Of a stretch of DNA of 64,000 bases, positions 20,451 through 28,686 are shown in pieces. The notes under the pieces were generated by a model, which was not told the origin of the DNA, did not search any database, and worked only from the letters and a program-made list of their open reading frames with translations. The translations under genes were made by a program, and so were the position numbers. The stretch comes from Sinorhizobium sojae CCBAU 05684 (GTDB lineage: Bacteria; Pseudomonadota; Alphaproteobacteria; Rhizobiales; Rhizobiaceae): contig NZ_CP023067.1 in NCBI RefSeq assembly GCF_002288525.1, positions 3,203,001 to 3,267,000 of the forward strand, in the 5' to 3' direction. Numbering within the stretch: the stretch's first letter is position 1; every line of letters begins with the position of its first letter.

Positions 20451-21272
20451 TTGGCTCCGGTCAAATCATCCGGCACATCCGAGAAGGGCGATTATCCGTG
20501 GTGGTTGGTCGCCCTTCTCGTGATCGCCGCCCTTCTTGCTGCGGCGATCATCACCAACGACATATTCACCCAGGTTTTCACCGTCGTCCTCAAGGGCATA
20601 GGCGTGACCATCTTCGTCACGCTTACGGGATTTGCGCTGGCGACCGTGCTGGGCCTTGGCATCGCCCTGATGGCCCTTTCCGAGCACGTGGCGCTCCGGC
20701 AGGTCGCGCGCTTCTATACGGAGGTCGTCCGTGGCGTGCCGATCCTCGTCCTGCTCTTCTATATCGCCTTCGTCGGGGCGCCGGCGCTCGTGGTCGCCGC
20801 CAATTTCCTTGCGGCGCCGATCATTTCGGCGGGGTGGATGGAGCCGCTCGTCGTACGCGACATATCGCTGATGTGGCGGGCGATCATCGCGCTGATGATC
20901 GGCTATTCCGCCTTTATCGCAGAGGTCTTTCGCGCCGGCATTCAATCGGTCGACAAGGGGCAGGTCGAGGCCGCGATGGCGCTCGGGCTCTCGCGCTTTC
21001 AGCGCTTCCGCCTCGTAGTCTTTCCGCAGGCGATCCGCGTCATCCTGCCACCGCTCGGCAATGATTTCGTGGCGATGGTGAAGGATTCCTCGCTCGTCTC
21101 CGTGCTGGGCGTCGCCGACATCACTCAGATGGGAAAGATCTACGCCTCCGGCTCCTTCCGCTTTTTCGAGACCTATTCGATCGTCGCCTATGTCTACCTG
21201 ATCCTGACGATCGGGCTGTCGCTTGCCCTGAGGGCGGTCGAGCGACGGCTGCGTCGGGCGGAGGCGCGGTAG
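20451..21272 (+). CDS. Polar amino-acid ABC transporter permease
   Basis: 273-residue HisM/GlnP-type permease with an N-terminal hydrophobic segment and about five more. The region EVVRGVPILVLLFYIAF and the EAA-type loop EAAMALGLSRFQRFRLVVFPQAIRVILPP contact an ATPase. The start is TTG at 20451, 4 bp after the binding-protein stop. Only one permease and no ATP-binding gene are encoded here, so the ATPase must come from elsewhere. Confidence 0.88.
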   Translation: MAPVKSSGTSEKGDYPWWLVALLVIAALLAAAIITNDIFTQVFTVVLKGIGVTIFVTLTGFALATVLGLGIALMALSEHVALRQVARFYTEVVRGVPILVLLFYIAFVGAPALVVAANFLAAPIISAGWMEPLVVRDISLMWRAIIALMIGYSAFIAEVFRAGIQSVDKGQVEAAMALGLSRFQRFRLVVFPQAIRVILPPLGNDFVAMVKDSSLVSVLGVADITQMGKIYASGSFRFFETYSIVAYVYLILTIGLSLALRAVERRLRRAEAR

Positions 21273-21291
21273 CGGAGATTTCGAACGTGTT

Positions 21292-21321
21292 GTCTTGTGC
21301 GTCCGCTATGGCGCACAAGAC
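21292..21321. repeat. Perfect 10-bp inverted repeat after the permease gene
   Basis: GTCTTGTGCG (21292-21301) and CGCACAAGAC (21312-21321) flank a 10-nt loop. There is no T-tract on either strand. It lies between the convergent ABC permease and rpoH2 genes. Confidence 0.7.
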
Positions 21322-21339
21322 CCTAGTTCGGGGATACTC

Positions 21340-21500
21340 TTGCATCTGCGCATCGAGCCTCCGAAAATCGGTTCCGATTTCGGGCCGATACGCTAAGCTC
21401 AAGCGCGTCGCGATCAAACGTGCTTGTACGATGCGCTTTGCGTCCTGCTGTTTGTGCATGTCGTTGCCCCAGAACCGCTGCACGGTTGGGCGACATGCAT
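21340..21500. repeat. Rhizobial intergenic mosaic-type repeat (RIME-like)
   Basis: Composite of dyads: CCGAAAATCGG / CCGATTTCGG at 21361-21383, then GCATGTCG (21456-21463) / CGACATGC (21491-21498) with inner CCCA / TGGG pairing. The segment GCATGTCGTT-GCCCCAGAACCGCTGCAC recalls a repeat found many times in rhizobial genomes. It ends next to the rpoH2 stop codon and may serve as its transcript end. The repeat-class name is from memory. Confidence 0.6.
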
Positions 21501-21507
21501 TCATGCA

Positions 21508-22374
21508 TCAATGAATGCCCCCGGTCAGGGCCGGCGCCTTTGCGGCGAGGGCCGCACGCAGCTTCTCGAGCGCCCGCGTTTCGATCTGGCGCACGCGCTC
21601 CTTCGATATCCCGAGAGCGACCCCGAGCTCCTCGAGTGTCGCTCCGTCCTCCGACAGCCGCCGCGCGCGGATGATCTTCATCTCGCGCTCGCTGAGCTGG
21701 CCCAGCGCGCTGTGCAGCCAGCGGCGCGCGCGTTCGCCGTCGATCAACTCACTGACCTGCTCGTCGGGCAGCGGCGCATCGCTCGCAAGAAAATCGAGCC
21801 GCGCGCCGCCTTCCGCGTCGCCGTGCCCGACCGGTGCCTGCAGCGACGCGTCGTTGCCGGAAAGGCGCGCATCCATCGTCTGGACGTCGGCAAGGCTGAC
21901 GCCGAGGGCGGCGGCGATCTCCTCGTGCATCGCCTGCGATGTAAGCTGGCGGTCTCCCTGGGCCAAACGTGCCCTCAGCCGGCGCAAGTTGAAAAACAGC
22001 GCCTTCTGCGCCGAGCTTGTGCCACCTCTGACGATCGACCAGTTGCGCAGGACATAATCCTGCATCGAGGCCCGGATCCACCAGGTGGCATAGGTGGAAA
22101 AGCGCACTTCCCTACTCGGTTCGAAGCGGGCGGCCGCCTCCAAGAGGCCGATATGCCCCTCCTGGACCAGGTCGCCCATCGGCAGACCAAAGCTGCGGAA
22201 CTTCGCCGCCATTGCAACCACGAGACGCATATGCGACATGGCGATCTTGTTGCGCGCCTCCTGGTCGCGGTCGTATCGCCAGGCCTCCGCCAGCGCATGC
22301 TCTTCGTCTCGCTCCAGATAGGGGGCATCCATGGCAATCTTGATCAGACGCCGGTCTGCGGTAAGAGTCTTCAT
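21508..22374 (-). CDS. rpoH2: RNA polymerase sigma-32 factor RpoH2
   Basis: 288-residue heat-shock-type sigma factor. Region 2 contains MRLVVAMAAKFRSFGLPMGDLVQEG and FSTYATWWIRASMQDYVL. The RpoH box QKALFFNLRRLR distinguishes it from other sigma-70 family members. Region 4.2 is TLEELGVALGISKERVRQIETRALEKLR. Assignment to RpoH2 rather than RpoH1 rests on the sequence and on the EcfG-type promoter upstream, which is the known control of rpoH2 in Sinorhizobium. GGAG lies 7 nt before the ATG at 22374; the longer frame to 22521 is not needed. Confidence 0.9.
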   Translation of the reverse strand: MKTLTADRRLIKIAMDAPYLERDEEHALAEAWRYDRDQEARNKIAMSHMRLVVAMAAKFRSFGLPMGDLVQEGHIGLLEAAARFEPSREVRFSTYATWWIRASMQDYVLRNWSIVRGGTSSAQKALFFNLRRLRARLAQGDRQLTSQAMHEEIAAALGVSLADVQTMDARLSGNDASLQAPVGHGDAEGGARLDFLASDAPLPDEQVSELIDGERARRWLHSALGQLSEREMKIIRARRLSEDGATLEELGVALGISKERVRQIETRALEKLRAALAAKAPALTGGIH

Positions 22375-22563
22375 CGATTGCTCCGTATTGGCGCCGAACG
22401 CCACCGTGAACAGGGACCAAACGCCGGCTGCAGCGTTCGGCGATGACGGAAAAGGGTCACGACTTGACGAAGCAAGGGAGCGCCCTAAATCGAATACGAA
22501 CCTGAAACGGTGAGAAATCACAGAGCCAGATCGCCCGGGCGTAGAACCGTCCCGGAAACGTCA

Positions 22564-22588
22564 AACGTACGCGGCGGCGAAAAGTTCC
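22564..22588 (-). promoter_or_regulatory. EcfG/RpoE2-type promoter of rpoH2
   Basis: On the minus strand GGAAC (22584-22588) is followed after exactly 16 nt by CGTT (22564-22567). This is the consensus for the alphaproteobacterial general-stress sigma factor (EcfG; RpoE2 in S. meliloti). It is about 190 bp upstream of the rpoH2 ATG. It is the only such pair I found in the window's intergenic regions. Confidence 0.7.
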
Positions 22589-22849
22589 CTCGGACACACG
22601 ATTTTTGATTGCAGCGGGCAATGCACTGCACGGTGACGTTCTTGTCGTGGACGCGCCGACAAGCGCCACGTGTCTTGACAGGCGCGCAAAGGTCGCTCCC
22701 GTGATCTGAATGCTGCCCCTCTCTGTCCTTACGGCGCCGAGCGTCCTTCAGAACGCATATCGGACGCTGGCCTTTGATGCGCTGAGCGGGCTCGTAGGAG
22801 ACATGCAGTAGTAAGGGGCATCTTTGCGTTCGCCAGCCGCTGTGGCACC
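22589..22849. other. Gene-less interval upstream of rpoH2
   Basis: About 260 bp between the rpoH2 promoter and the carD terminator. Only short unconvincing frames are present. It includes a TTGACA at ~22675 on the plus strand without a good -10 partner. I see no gene or further structure here. Confidence 0.4.
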
Positions 22850-22882
22850 AAACAAGAAAGCCCGGCGCTAGGCCGGGCTTTC
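22850..22882 (-). terminator. Rho-independent terminator downstream of carD
   Basis: Perfect 11-bp stem GAAAGCCCGGC (22856-22866) / GCCGGGCTTTC (22872-22882) with a 5-nt loop. On the minus strand TTGTTTGG follows, so it would end the carD transcript about 120 nt beyond its stop codon. Confidence 0.75.
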
Positions 22883-22890
22883 GGGTTAAG

Positions 22891-22935
22891 TCTTGGCAAG
22901 CTGAGTCTTGGGAACTTAGATCTTGGCAAGTGCGG
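22891..22935. repeat. Three 15-bp-period tandem repeats in the carD 3' region
   Basis: TCTTGGCAAG at 22891, TCTTGGGAAC at 22906 and TCTTGGCAAG at 22921, each followed by five variable bases. The unit is nearly self-complementary. It lies between the carD stop and its terminator. Confidence 0.65.
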
Positions 22936-23003
22936 GTCAGGGAGTTTCGCTCTCGTCAAGACGGGTGGGCGGCTCCCAAAGGGATCGTCGCCGATCCCAA
23001 TGT

Positions 23004-23573
23004 TCAGGCGGCCTCGTCCTGGGTATCGTCCTCTTCGATGGCCTTGCCGCGCTTCGGTCCCTTGTTAAGGTTCGCCTCCACGAGGCGCACGGCTTCCGTT
23101 TCCGACATCTTGTTTACCGCCGCAATCTCGCGTGCCATGCGGTCCAGAGCGGCTTCATAGAGCTGGCGTTCGGAATAGGACTGTTCCGGCTGGTTTTCCG
23201 CGCGGTAAAGGTCGCGCACGACTTCCGCGATGGAAATCAGGTCGCCGGAGTTGATCTTGGCGTCGTATTCCTGGGCGCGCCGCGACCACATGGTCCGCTT
23301 CACGCGAGCCTTGCCCTGCACAACCTTCAACGCGCGATCGACGAAATCGGTCTCGGACAGTTTGCGCATCCCGATGCTGACGGCCTTTGCCACCGGCACC
23401 TTGAGACGCATCTTGTCCTTCTCGAAGTCGATGACAAAAAGCTCGAGCTTCATGCCCGCAACTTCCTGCTCCTCAATCGCAACGATCTGGCCAACGCCGT
23501 GGGCCGGATAAACGATCGATTCACCGGTCTTGAAGCCTTGGCGCGTTGAAGATTTCTTCTGCTGGGTCGTCAT
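23004..23573 (-). CDS. carD: CarD-family transcriptional regulator
   Basis: 189-residue RNA-polymerase-binding protein (CarD/CdnL family) that stabilises open complexes at housekeeping promoters. The Tudor-like RNAP-interaction domain contains GESIVYPAHGVGQIVAIEEQEVAG, and the helical DNA-binding domain includes WSRRAQEYDAKINSGDL. A charged tail ends the protein. The ATG at 23573 (MTTQQKKSST) has GGGAG about 10 nt upstream. The 5' leader carries a GC hairpin at 23600-23617. Confidence 0.92.
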   Translation of the reverse strand: MTTQQKKSSTRQGFKTGESIVYPAHGVGQIVAIEEQEVAGMKLELFVIDFEKDKMRLKVPVAKAVSIGMRKLSETDFVDRALKVVQGKARVKRTMWSRRAQEYDAKINSGDLISIAEVVRDLYRAENQPEQSYSERQLYEAALDRMAREIAAVNKMSETEAVRLVEANLNKGPKRGKAIEEDDTQDEAA

Positions 23574-23980
23574 TCGTTTCAAACACTCCCTGTTGCGCAC
23601 CGGCCTCAAGAGGCCGGGCCGGGTCGGTGAGGCCCGGATAGACGGGGATACCGCCGGGTGGGGTCCATCCTGGTCCGTCCGACGAACGCAAACAGCCACA
23701 TACGCCGCAATCACAAGCAACGAAACGTTGCGTATTTGAAAGGTGCCGCGTTAATGGAGATCGTTTGCTTTCGTGCTGGTTTTCGGGCGCGCAAAAGCAC
23801 CCTCTGTGGATCAGTGTGCGGAACCTATCACAAAAAACTGCCGAAATCAATAATTTGCTGCATAGCAACGATCAAGCCGCCACGCTCGCTCCCGCCACTG
23901 GGTGGTCAGGATTTCCCCAGATTTCGGTCCCTATATTTCAGCACCTTGGTCAGCCGCGACGAACGAAGCGACCGCCGGTC
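23574..23980. promoter_or_regulatory. carD upstream region with leader hairpin
   Basis: 407 bp between fdxA and carD without a gene. An 8-bp palindrome, CCGGCCTC / GAGGCCGG with a 2-nt loop, is at 23600-23617 in the presumed carD leader, just upstream of its ribosome site. A GCAACG / CGTTGC dyad lies near 23720. No clear promoter consensus was identified. Confidence 0.45.
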
Positions 23981-24319
23981 TCAGTCGCCTTGTCCCGGCT
24001 CGGGGGAGAAATACTGCTCGTATTTCCCTTCGACGCCGTCCATCTCCTTGGCCCCGGGCATCGGATCCCGCTTGACCGTGATGTTCGGCCATATCGTGGC
24101 AAAATCGGCGTTCAATTTCAACCACGTATCCAGGCCCGGCTCGGTGTCTGGCTTGATCGCGCCAGCGGGACATTCCGGTTCGCACACGCCGCAGTCGATG
24201 CATTCATCGGGGTGGATGACGAGGAAGTTCTCGCCTTCGTAGAAACAATCCACCGGGCAGACTTCCACACAGTCCGTATACTTGCAGCGAATGCAATTGT
24301 CGGTCACGACATACGTCAT
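23981..24319 (-). CDS. fdxA: 7Fe ferredoxin FdxA
   Basis: 112-residue electron carrier with one [3Fe-4S] and one [4Fe-4S] cluster. Cysteines in [17 protein letters not shown] and [16 protein letters not shown] fit the FdxA pattern, and the C-terminal extension ([18 protein letters not shown]) is normal for this type. The ATG at 24319 has GGAG six nt upstream. Between carD and the S4 protein, all on the minus strand. Confidence 0.94.
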   Translation of the reverse strand: MTYVVTDNCIRCKYTDCVEVCPVDCFYEGENFLVIHPDECIDCGVCEPECPAGAIKPDTEPGLDTWLKLNADFATIWPNITVKRDPMPGAKEMDGVEGKYEQYFSPEPGQGD

Positions 24320-24556
24320 GAGGTACTCCAGCCAATGCTCACATTTGATGGCAGACGGCAATTGACGGTGATGCCCCGTCGTCCGCACATGCTAGAAATG
24401 TCCGGCGCGCATAGCTGCCGAAGCAGACCCGAATGCCACCCAACGTGGCTTGTGACGTAAAGGCTTTGGGCGTCCTTTGCAAGAATTATCCATGCGCGAT
24501 TTGACGCGGAAAGGGCATGGTTTTCCGCAGTCGCCATGGTTTCGGATCGAGGCGTC

Positions 24557-24605
24557 CAAAAACCCCGGCCGACCAGGCAGGCCCAATTCGCCGTCTCCGG
24601 CGGGG
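24557..24605 (-). terminator. Possible terminator after the S4-domain gene
   Basis: On the minus strand CCCCGCCGG is followed by CGGCCGGGG, an imperfect stem with one bulge, and then TTTTT. It begins 14 nt beyond the stop of the S4-domain gene. The pairing is imperfect and the loop long, so confidence is low. Confidence 0.35.
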
Positions 24606-24618
24606 GAGCGCGGCGGAG

Positions 24619-25026
24619 CTAATCCTCCTCGTCGAAACCGGGAATCAGGCGATCCGTTTCGCGGCGCTCCCGTTTCGTCGGCCGCCCGGCGCCGCGCTCG
24701 CGCGTCGCCTGCTCAAAGGGCGTCAGTCTCGGCGAGGCCGGCGGTGTCAGGTCCTCGTAAAGCAGCCGTGCCTCGTCATAGGGGCCTCGCCGTGTCCCCG
24801 GTAACAACACCCGCACAACGAGGTCGCGCCGATCGAGAGACAACTCGAGCGTGTCGCCCGCCTTGACCTGGGCAGAGGATTGCATTGCCCGCGTGCCGTT
24901 CACCGCCACATGCCCGGCTTCGATTGCCTTCTGCGCAAGCGAGCGTGACTTGATCAGCCGGGCGAAGAACAGCCATTTGTCGAGCCGCTGGCGTGCTGCG
25001 GGCGGGGACGCTGGCTGTTTCTCCAT
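24619..25026 (-). CDS. S4-domain RNA-binding protein (HslR-like)
   Basis: 135 residues. The N-terminal S4 fold RLDKWLFFARLIKSRSLAQKAIEAGHVAVNG is followed by VKAGDTLELSL and a basic C-terminal tail (RERGAGRPTKRERRETDR). This matches the HslR/Hsp15 family, which in E. coli recycles stalled 50S subunits carrying nascent chains. It follows the helicase gene after 9 bp, so the two are co-transcribed and both may act on RNA or ribosomes. Confidence 0.88.
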   Translation of the reverse strand: MEKQPASPPAARQRLDKWLFFARLIKSRSLAQKAIEAGHVAVNGTRAMQSSAQVKAGDTLELSLDRRDLVVRVLLPGTRRGPYDEARLLYEDLTPPASPRLTPFEQATRERGAGRPTKRERRETDRLIPGFDEED

Positions 25027-25035
25027 GGCATTGGC

Positions 25036-27990
25036 CTATTTCTTCAGCTGCTCCTTGAGAGCGGCGAGTTTCGCGAAAGGCGAATCCGGATCGAGCGGTT
25101 TTTCCCTGCGCGGCGGGCGCGCCTCGAACTTGGCGCCGCGATCGTGGCGATCTTGACGCTCCTTGCGCTGGCCGCTCGGCTTGCCGTCCTGTGCCTTTGC
25201 ACGCGCCGGCCCGCCGCCCTTGCGGCCTCCCTCGCGACCGTCCGTCTGGCCATGGCGCTCGCCATGGCGTTGGCCGCCGCGGCGCTGATCTCCCTGATGG
25301 CGGCCGCCCCCGCGCTGGTTGTCCTGGCGCGTACCGGGACGCCAGAGGAGCACCGGCTTCGGCTCCGCCGGCTCTTCCGATTCGGCCGGTGCGGCCGCCC
25401 CTTCGCCCGCGGCATCCGCGGCAGGAGCATCCGCCGGCGCTTCTTCCGAGGCAGCCGTCGCCGCATCGGCGTCGGCTTCGCCCTGCTCCGGAGCGGTTTC
25501 GGCAGCGGGAACCGCTTCGGCCGTCGCACCGTCCTGGACCGCAAGGAAGCTTGCCGCCTCCTCTGCCGTCACGACGTCGGCCCGATAGCCGAGACCCTTC
25601 AGGATCTCCTCCATGTCGTCAGGCGTTGCCCCCAGGATGGAGAGCATCGAGGTCGTCGCCATGAAGCGGCGGCCGTCATAGGCGCCATCCGGACGCGGCG
25701 TCGTACCCGGCGCCCATTGCAGGAGCGGACGGATGAGGTCCGCAAGGCGTTCCAATATATCGATCCGGACCGCGCGCTTGCCGAGATAGCGGAAGCCCGC
25801 GAGCTTGTAGAATGTCCGCTCGAAGGACGGATCGGCGACGACCGAGGTGCGGCCGGCGGCGAGCATCGGGATCAATTCGCCATAGCCGGCCTTGTCGAGC
25901 CCGTCGTTCTTCAACGCCCAGAGCAGCGTGATCAGCTCCGCCGGTGCCGGCTTCAGGAGCGCCGGCAGGAAGATGTGATAGGCGCCGAAGCGGACGCCAT
26001 ATTTGCGGATCGAGGCGCGGCTTTCCTGATCGAGCGACTTCACTTCTTCCGCGACGTCGCGACGGAAGAGCACGCCGAGATTTTCGACGAGCTGGAAGGC
26101 TAACCCCTTGGCAAGACCTTCAAGATCTTCCGCGCGCGAAATATCGTCAAGCGGCTTGAGCACCGTGCTGATGTGATGGTTGACGAAGCGTTCGATCCGG
26201 GCCAGCACATGCTCGCGCGCATGGGCCTGGAGCTGCTCGTCGGCGAGCAGGATGACGCGGGGCCGCATGACGTGGTCGCTGGCGGAAAGCCGCGCGACGG
26301 GGTCTCCGAGCCACCGCACGAGGCCGTCCGAGGACAGCGCAAGGTCGCTGTTGCCGGCGGCGTGCAAACGGGCGGCGCGCGCCTCGTATTCCAGCGCCAG
26401 CGCCTTCTGGGCGGCGCCTTGGACTGCCTTCGCATCCGCCCCTTCGCCGGCGGCCAAGGTGAACCGGAATCCGGTTAGCTGACCCACATGGTGCCCCTCG
26501 ACGAAGACATCCCCATTCACACTGATTTCTGCTTCCAGCATCGCATTCTCTCTCAGGCGCTTCATGAGCACAGATGTCCTGCGATCAACAAAGCGTTTCG
26601 TCAACCTTTCATGTAACGCGTCGGACAATCGATCTTCGATTTCCCGCGTCTTTTCTTGCCAGTGTGTCGGATCGGCAAGCCACCCGGGCCGGTTGGACAC
26701 ATAGGTCCACGTCCTGATCTGCGCAATTCGCGCCGAAAGTGTGTCAATCTCGCCGTCCGTGTGATCGGCGCGGCGAACCTGCTCGGCCATGAAGTCCTCA
26801 TTGACCCGGCCGTCGCGGACAAGGTCCGCATAGATCGTCGAGATCAGGTCGGCATGCTGCGCCGGCGTGATGCGACGATAGTCCGGCAGTGCGCAGGCTT
26901 CCCACAGCTTCTCGACCCGCTCCGCCGTGGTTGCGACATCCGTCACCTCGGAATAGCGCGTCAGATGCTCCAGCGCCTGCTGGTCAACGGCCGGAAGCGC
27001 GCGAACAAGGCCGGAGACGGCGGGCGCCGCCTCGAGACTCATCTTCAGCGCCTTAAGCGAGGAGAAGTCTAGCGCCTTGGAACGCCATTGCAGCACCCGC
27101 ACCGGGTCGAATTCATGCGATTCGATGCGATGGACGAGTTCGTCCTCGAATGGATCGACGCGTCCGGTCACGCCGAAGGATCCGTCACGGAGATGGCGGC
27201 CGGCGCGCCCGGCGACCTGGGCCAACTCCGCCGGGTTGAGGTTGCGGTACTGGTAACCGTCGAACTTGCGATCCTGGGCGAAGGCGACGTGATCGACGTC
27301 CAGATTGAGCCCCATGCCGATTGCGTCCGTCGCCACCAGATAGTCGACGTCCCCCTCCTGGTAGAGCTCGACCTGGGCATTGCGGGTGCGCGGCGAAAGC
27401 GCCCCGAGCACCACGGCGGCACCGCCGCGCTGGCGCCGGATGAGTTCGGCGATCGCATAGACCTCGTCGGCCGAAAAGGCGACGATCGCCGAGCGGTTCG
27501 GCAGCCGGGTGATTTTCTTGGAGCCGGCATAGAGAAGCTGCGACATGCGCGGCCGCTCGACGACTGTGATGCCGGGCAGGAGATGCTCCAGGATCGACCG
27601 CATGGTCGCGGCACCGAGGAGAAGCGTCTCGCCTCGACCACGCAGATGCAGGAGCCGATCGGTGAAGATGTGGCCCCGCTCCAGGTCGCCCGCGAGCTGC
27701 ACCTCGTCGATCGCGACGAAGGACGCCGTCGTCTCGCGCGGCATGGCCTCCACCGTGCAGACCGAATAGCGGGCCTGATGCGGCGTGATCTTCTCCTCGC
27801 CGGTGATCAGCGCGACATTGTGATGGCCAACCTTCTCGACGAGACGAGTATAGACCTCGCGCGCAAGCAAACGCAGCGGCAGCCCGATCACGCCGCTGTC
27901 ATGCGCCACCATGCGCTCGATCGCGTAGTGCGTCTTGCCGGTATTGGTAGGCCCGAGCACCGCGGTCACGCCGCGGCCGCTCAGGATCAT
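25036..27990 (-). CDS. SUV3-like DEAD/DExH-box RNA helicase
   Basis: About 984 residues. The helicase core has motif I GPTNTGKT (residues 13-20), motif II DEVQ (in VAIDEVQLAGDLERGH) and motif VI QVAGRAGRH. The closest family is the mitochondrial degradosome helicase SUV3 and its alphaproteobacterial homologues. Beyond the core is a disordered Ala/Glu/Pro segment, then an Arg/Gly/Gln/His-rich tail (RGGGRHQGDQRRGGQRHGER) likely to bind RNA. I chose the ATG at 27990 (MILSGRGVTAVLG); the frame opens at a TTG 13 codons earlier and neither has a strong ribosome site. Confidence 0.88.
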   Translation of the reverse strand: MILSGRGVTAVLGPTNTGKTHYAIERMVAHDSGVIGLPLRLLAREVYTRLVEKVGHHNVALITGEEKITPHQARYSVCTVEAMPRETTASFVAIDEVQLAGDLERGHIFTDRLLHLRGRGETLLLGAATMRSILEHLLPGITVVERPRMSQLLYAGSKKITRLPNRSAIVAFSADEVYAIAELIRRQRGGAAVVLGALSPRTRNAQVELYQEGDVDYLVATDAIGMGLNLDVDHVAFAQDRKFDGYQYRNLNPAELAQVAGRAGRHLRDGSFGVTGRVDPFEDELVHRIESHEFDPVRVLQWRSKALDFSSLKALKMSLEAAPAVSGLVRALPAVDQQALEHLTRYSEVTDVATTAERVEKLWEACALPDYRRITPAQHADLISTIYADLVRDGRVNEDFMAEQVRRADHTDGEIDTLSARIAQIRTWTYVSNRPGWLADPTHWQEKTREIEDRLSDALHERLTKRFVDRRTSVLMKRLRENAMLEAEISVNGDVFVEGHHVGQLTGFRFTLAAGEGADAKAVQGAAQKALALEYEARAARLHAAGNSDLALSSDGLVRWLGDPVARLSASDHVMRPRVILLADEQLQAHAREHVLARIERFVNHHISTVLKPLDDISRAEDLEGLAKGLAFQLVENLGVLFRRDVAEEVKSLDQESRASIRKYGVRFGAYHIFLPALLKPAPAELITLLWALKNDGLDKAGYGELIPMLAAGRTSVVADPSFERTFYKLAGFRYLGKRAVRIDILERLADLIRPLLQWAPGTTPRPDGAYDGRRFMATTSMLSILGATPDDMEEILKGLGYRADVVTAEEAASFLAVQDGATAEAVPAAETAPEQGEADADAATAASEEAPADAPAADAAGEGAAAPAESEEPAEPKPVLLWRPGTRQDNQRGGGRHQGDQRRGGQRHGERHGQTDGREGGRKGGGPARAKAQDGKPSGQRKERQDRHDRGAKFEARPPRREKPLDPDSPFAKLAALKEQLKK

Positions 27991-28686
27991 GGATTGAAAG
28001 GACAAGGCATCGATCCCGGGCAGTATCAACGAGCCGGCGCGCCCTCGCGCCCCGGCGGGAAACAGATGCCCATGCGCAAGGCCAAACGCAAGGGGCGCGG
28101 GCGATTAAATGCGACAGTCTGCCTAGCCATATTTAGCGTCACCCTGCTGTGCCTGGACATCGACATTTGGAACAGTCGCGGAACGAATCGGCGACGAATC
28201 GACGACTCGCAACGATTCACTGTATGTTCACGGCTATATATGGACCGTCTTCGATGGACTCGCACGAGATGCTGAATCGGCGATGATCATAGGCGTACAA
28301 TAGGCCGTTGACGGCAATTGTCTTCGTCGCGCGCCAGCAATCGCCGCCAAGGATTCCGAATCCAAGAGTCTGGAATGCCTGGAAAATTTTTCATCCGACT
28401 CGCGTCGAGACTCGAAAGATCGGGGAATGAGAATCGTTGCCCCGCGCCGTGAAAGCGATTGCGGTGCGCGGAGGAGAATCGCAGGCGGCCGGATTTTCCG
28501 CATTTGTTCGACACAAGATATAGATGGTCAGCTATCAGCCGTGGAGGGTCCGCGCTCGACTCACGATGACGCCGAAATCGCGCCGCGCTTGGGGTGCGCA
28601 TCTAGGCGTGCATTGGCGACTGCGATGATCTTTCGCATGTCAGCGCCCAAGGCGAGGGTACCCAACGGACCGTTAGGACATGAAAC
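27991..28686. other. Gene-less interval upstream of the helicase gene
   Basis: Nearly 700 bp with no credible gene on either strand and a visibly lower GC content than its surroundings. Near 28177-28198 there is an 11-bp tandem, GAATCGGCGAC then GAATCGACGAC. The helicase promoter (minus strand) must lie in the first part. The remainder may be a decayed gene or insertion remnant, but I could not recognise a protein. Confidence 0.4.

Noticed and set aside
28164-28198. Two GGAAC motifs considered as EcfG promoters
   Set aside because: No CGTT occurs at the required 16-17 bp spacing on either side.
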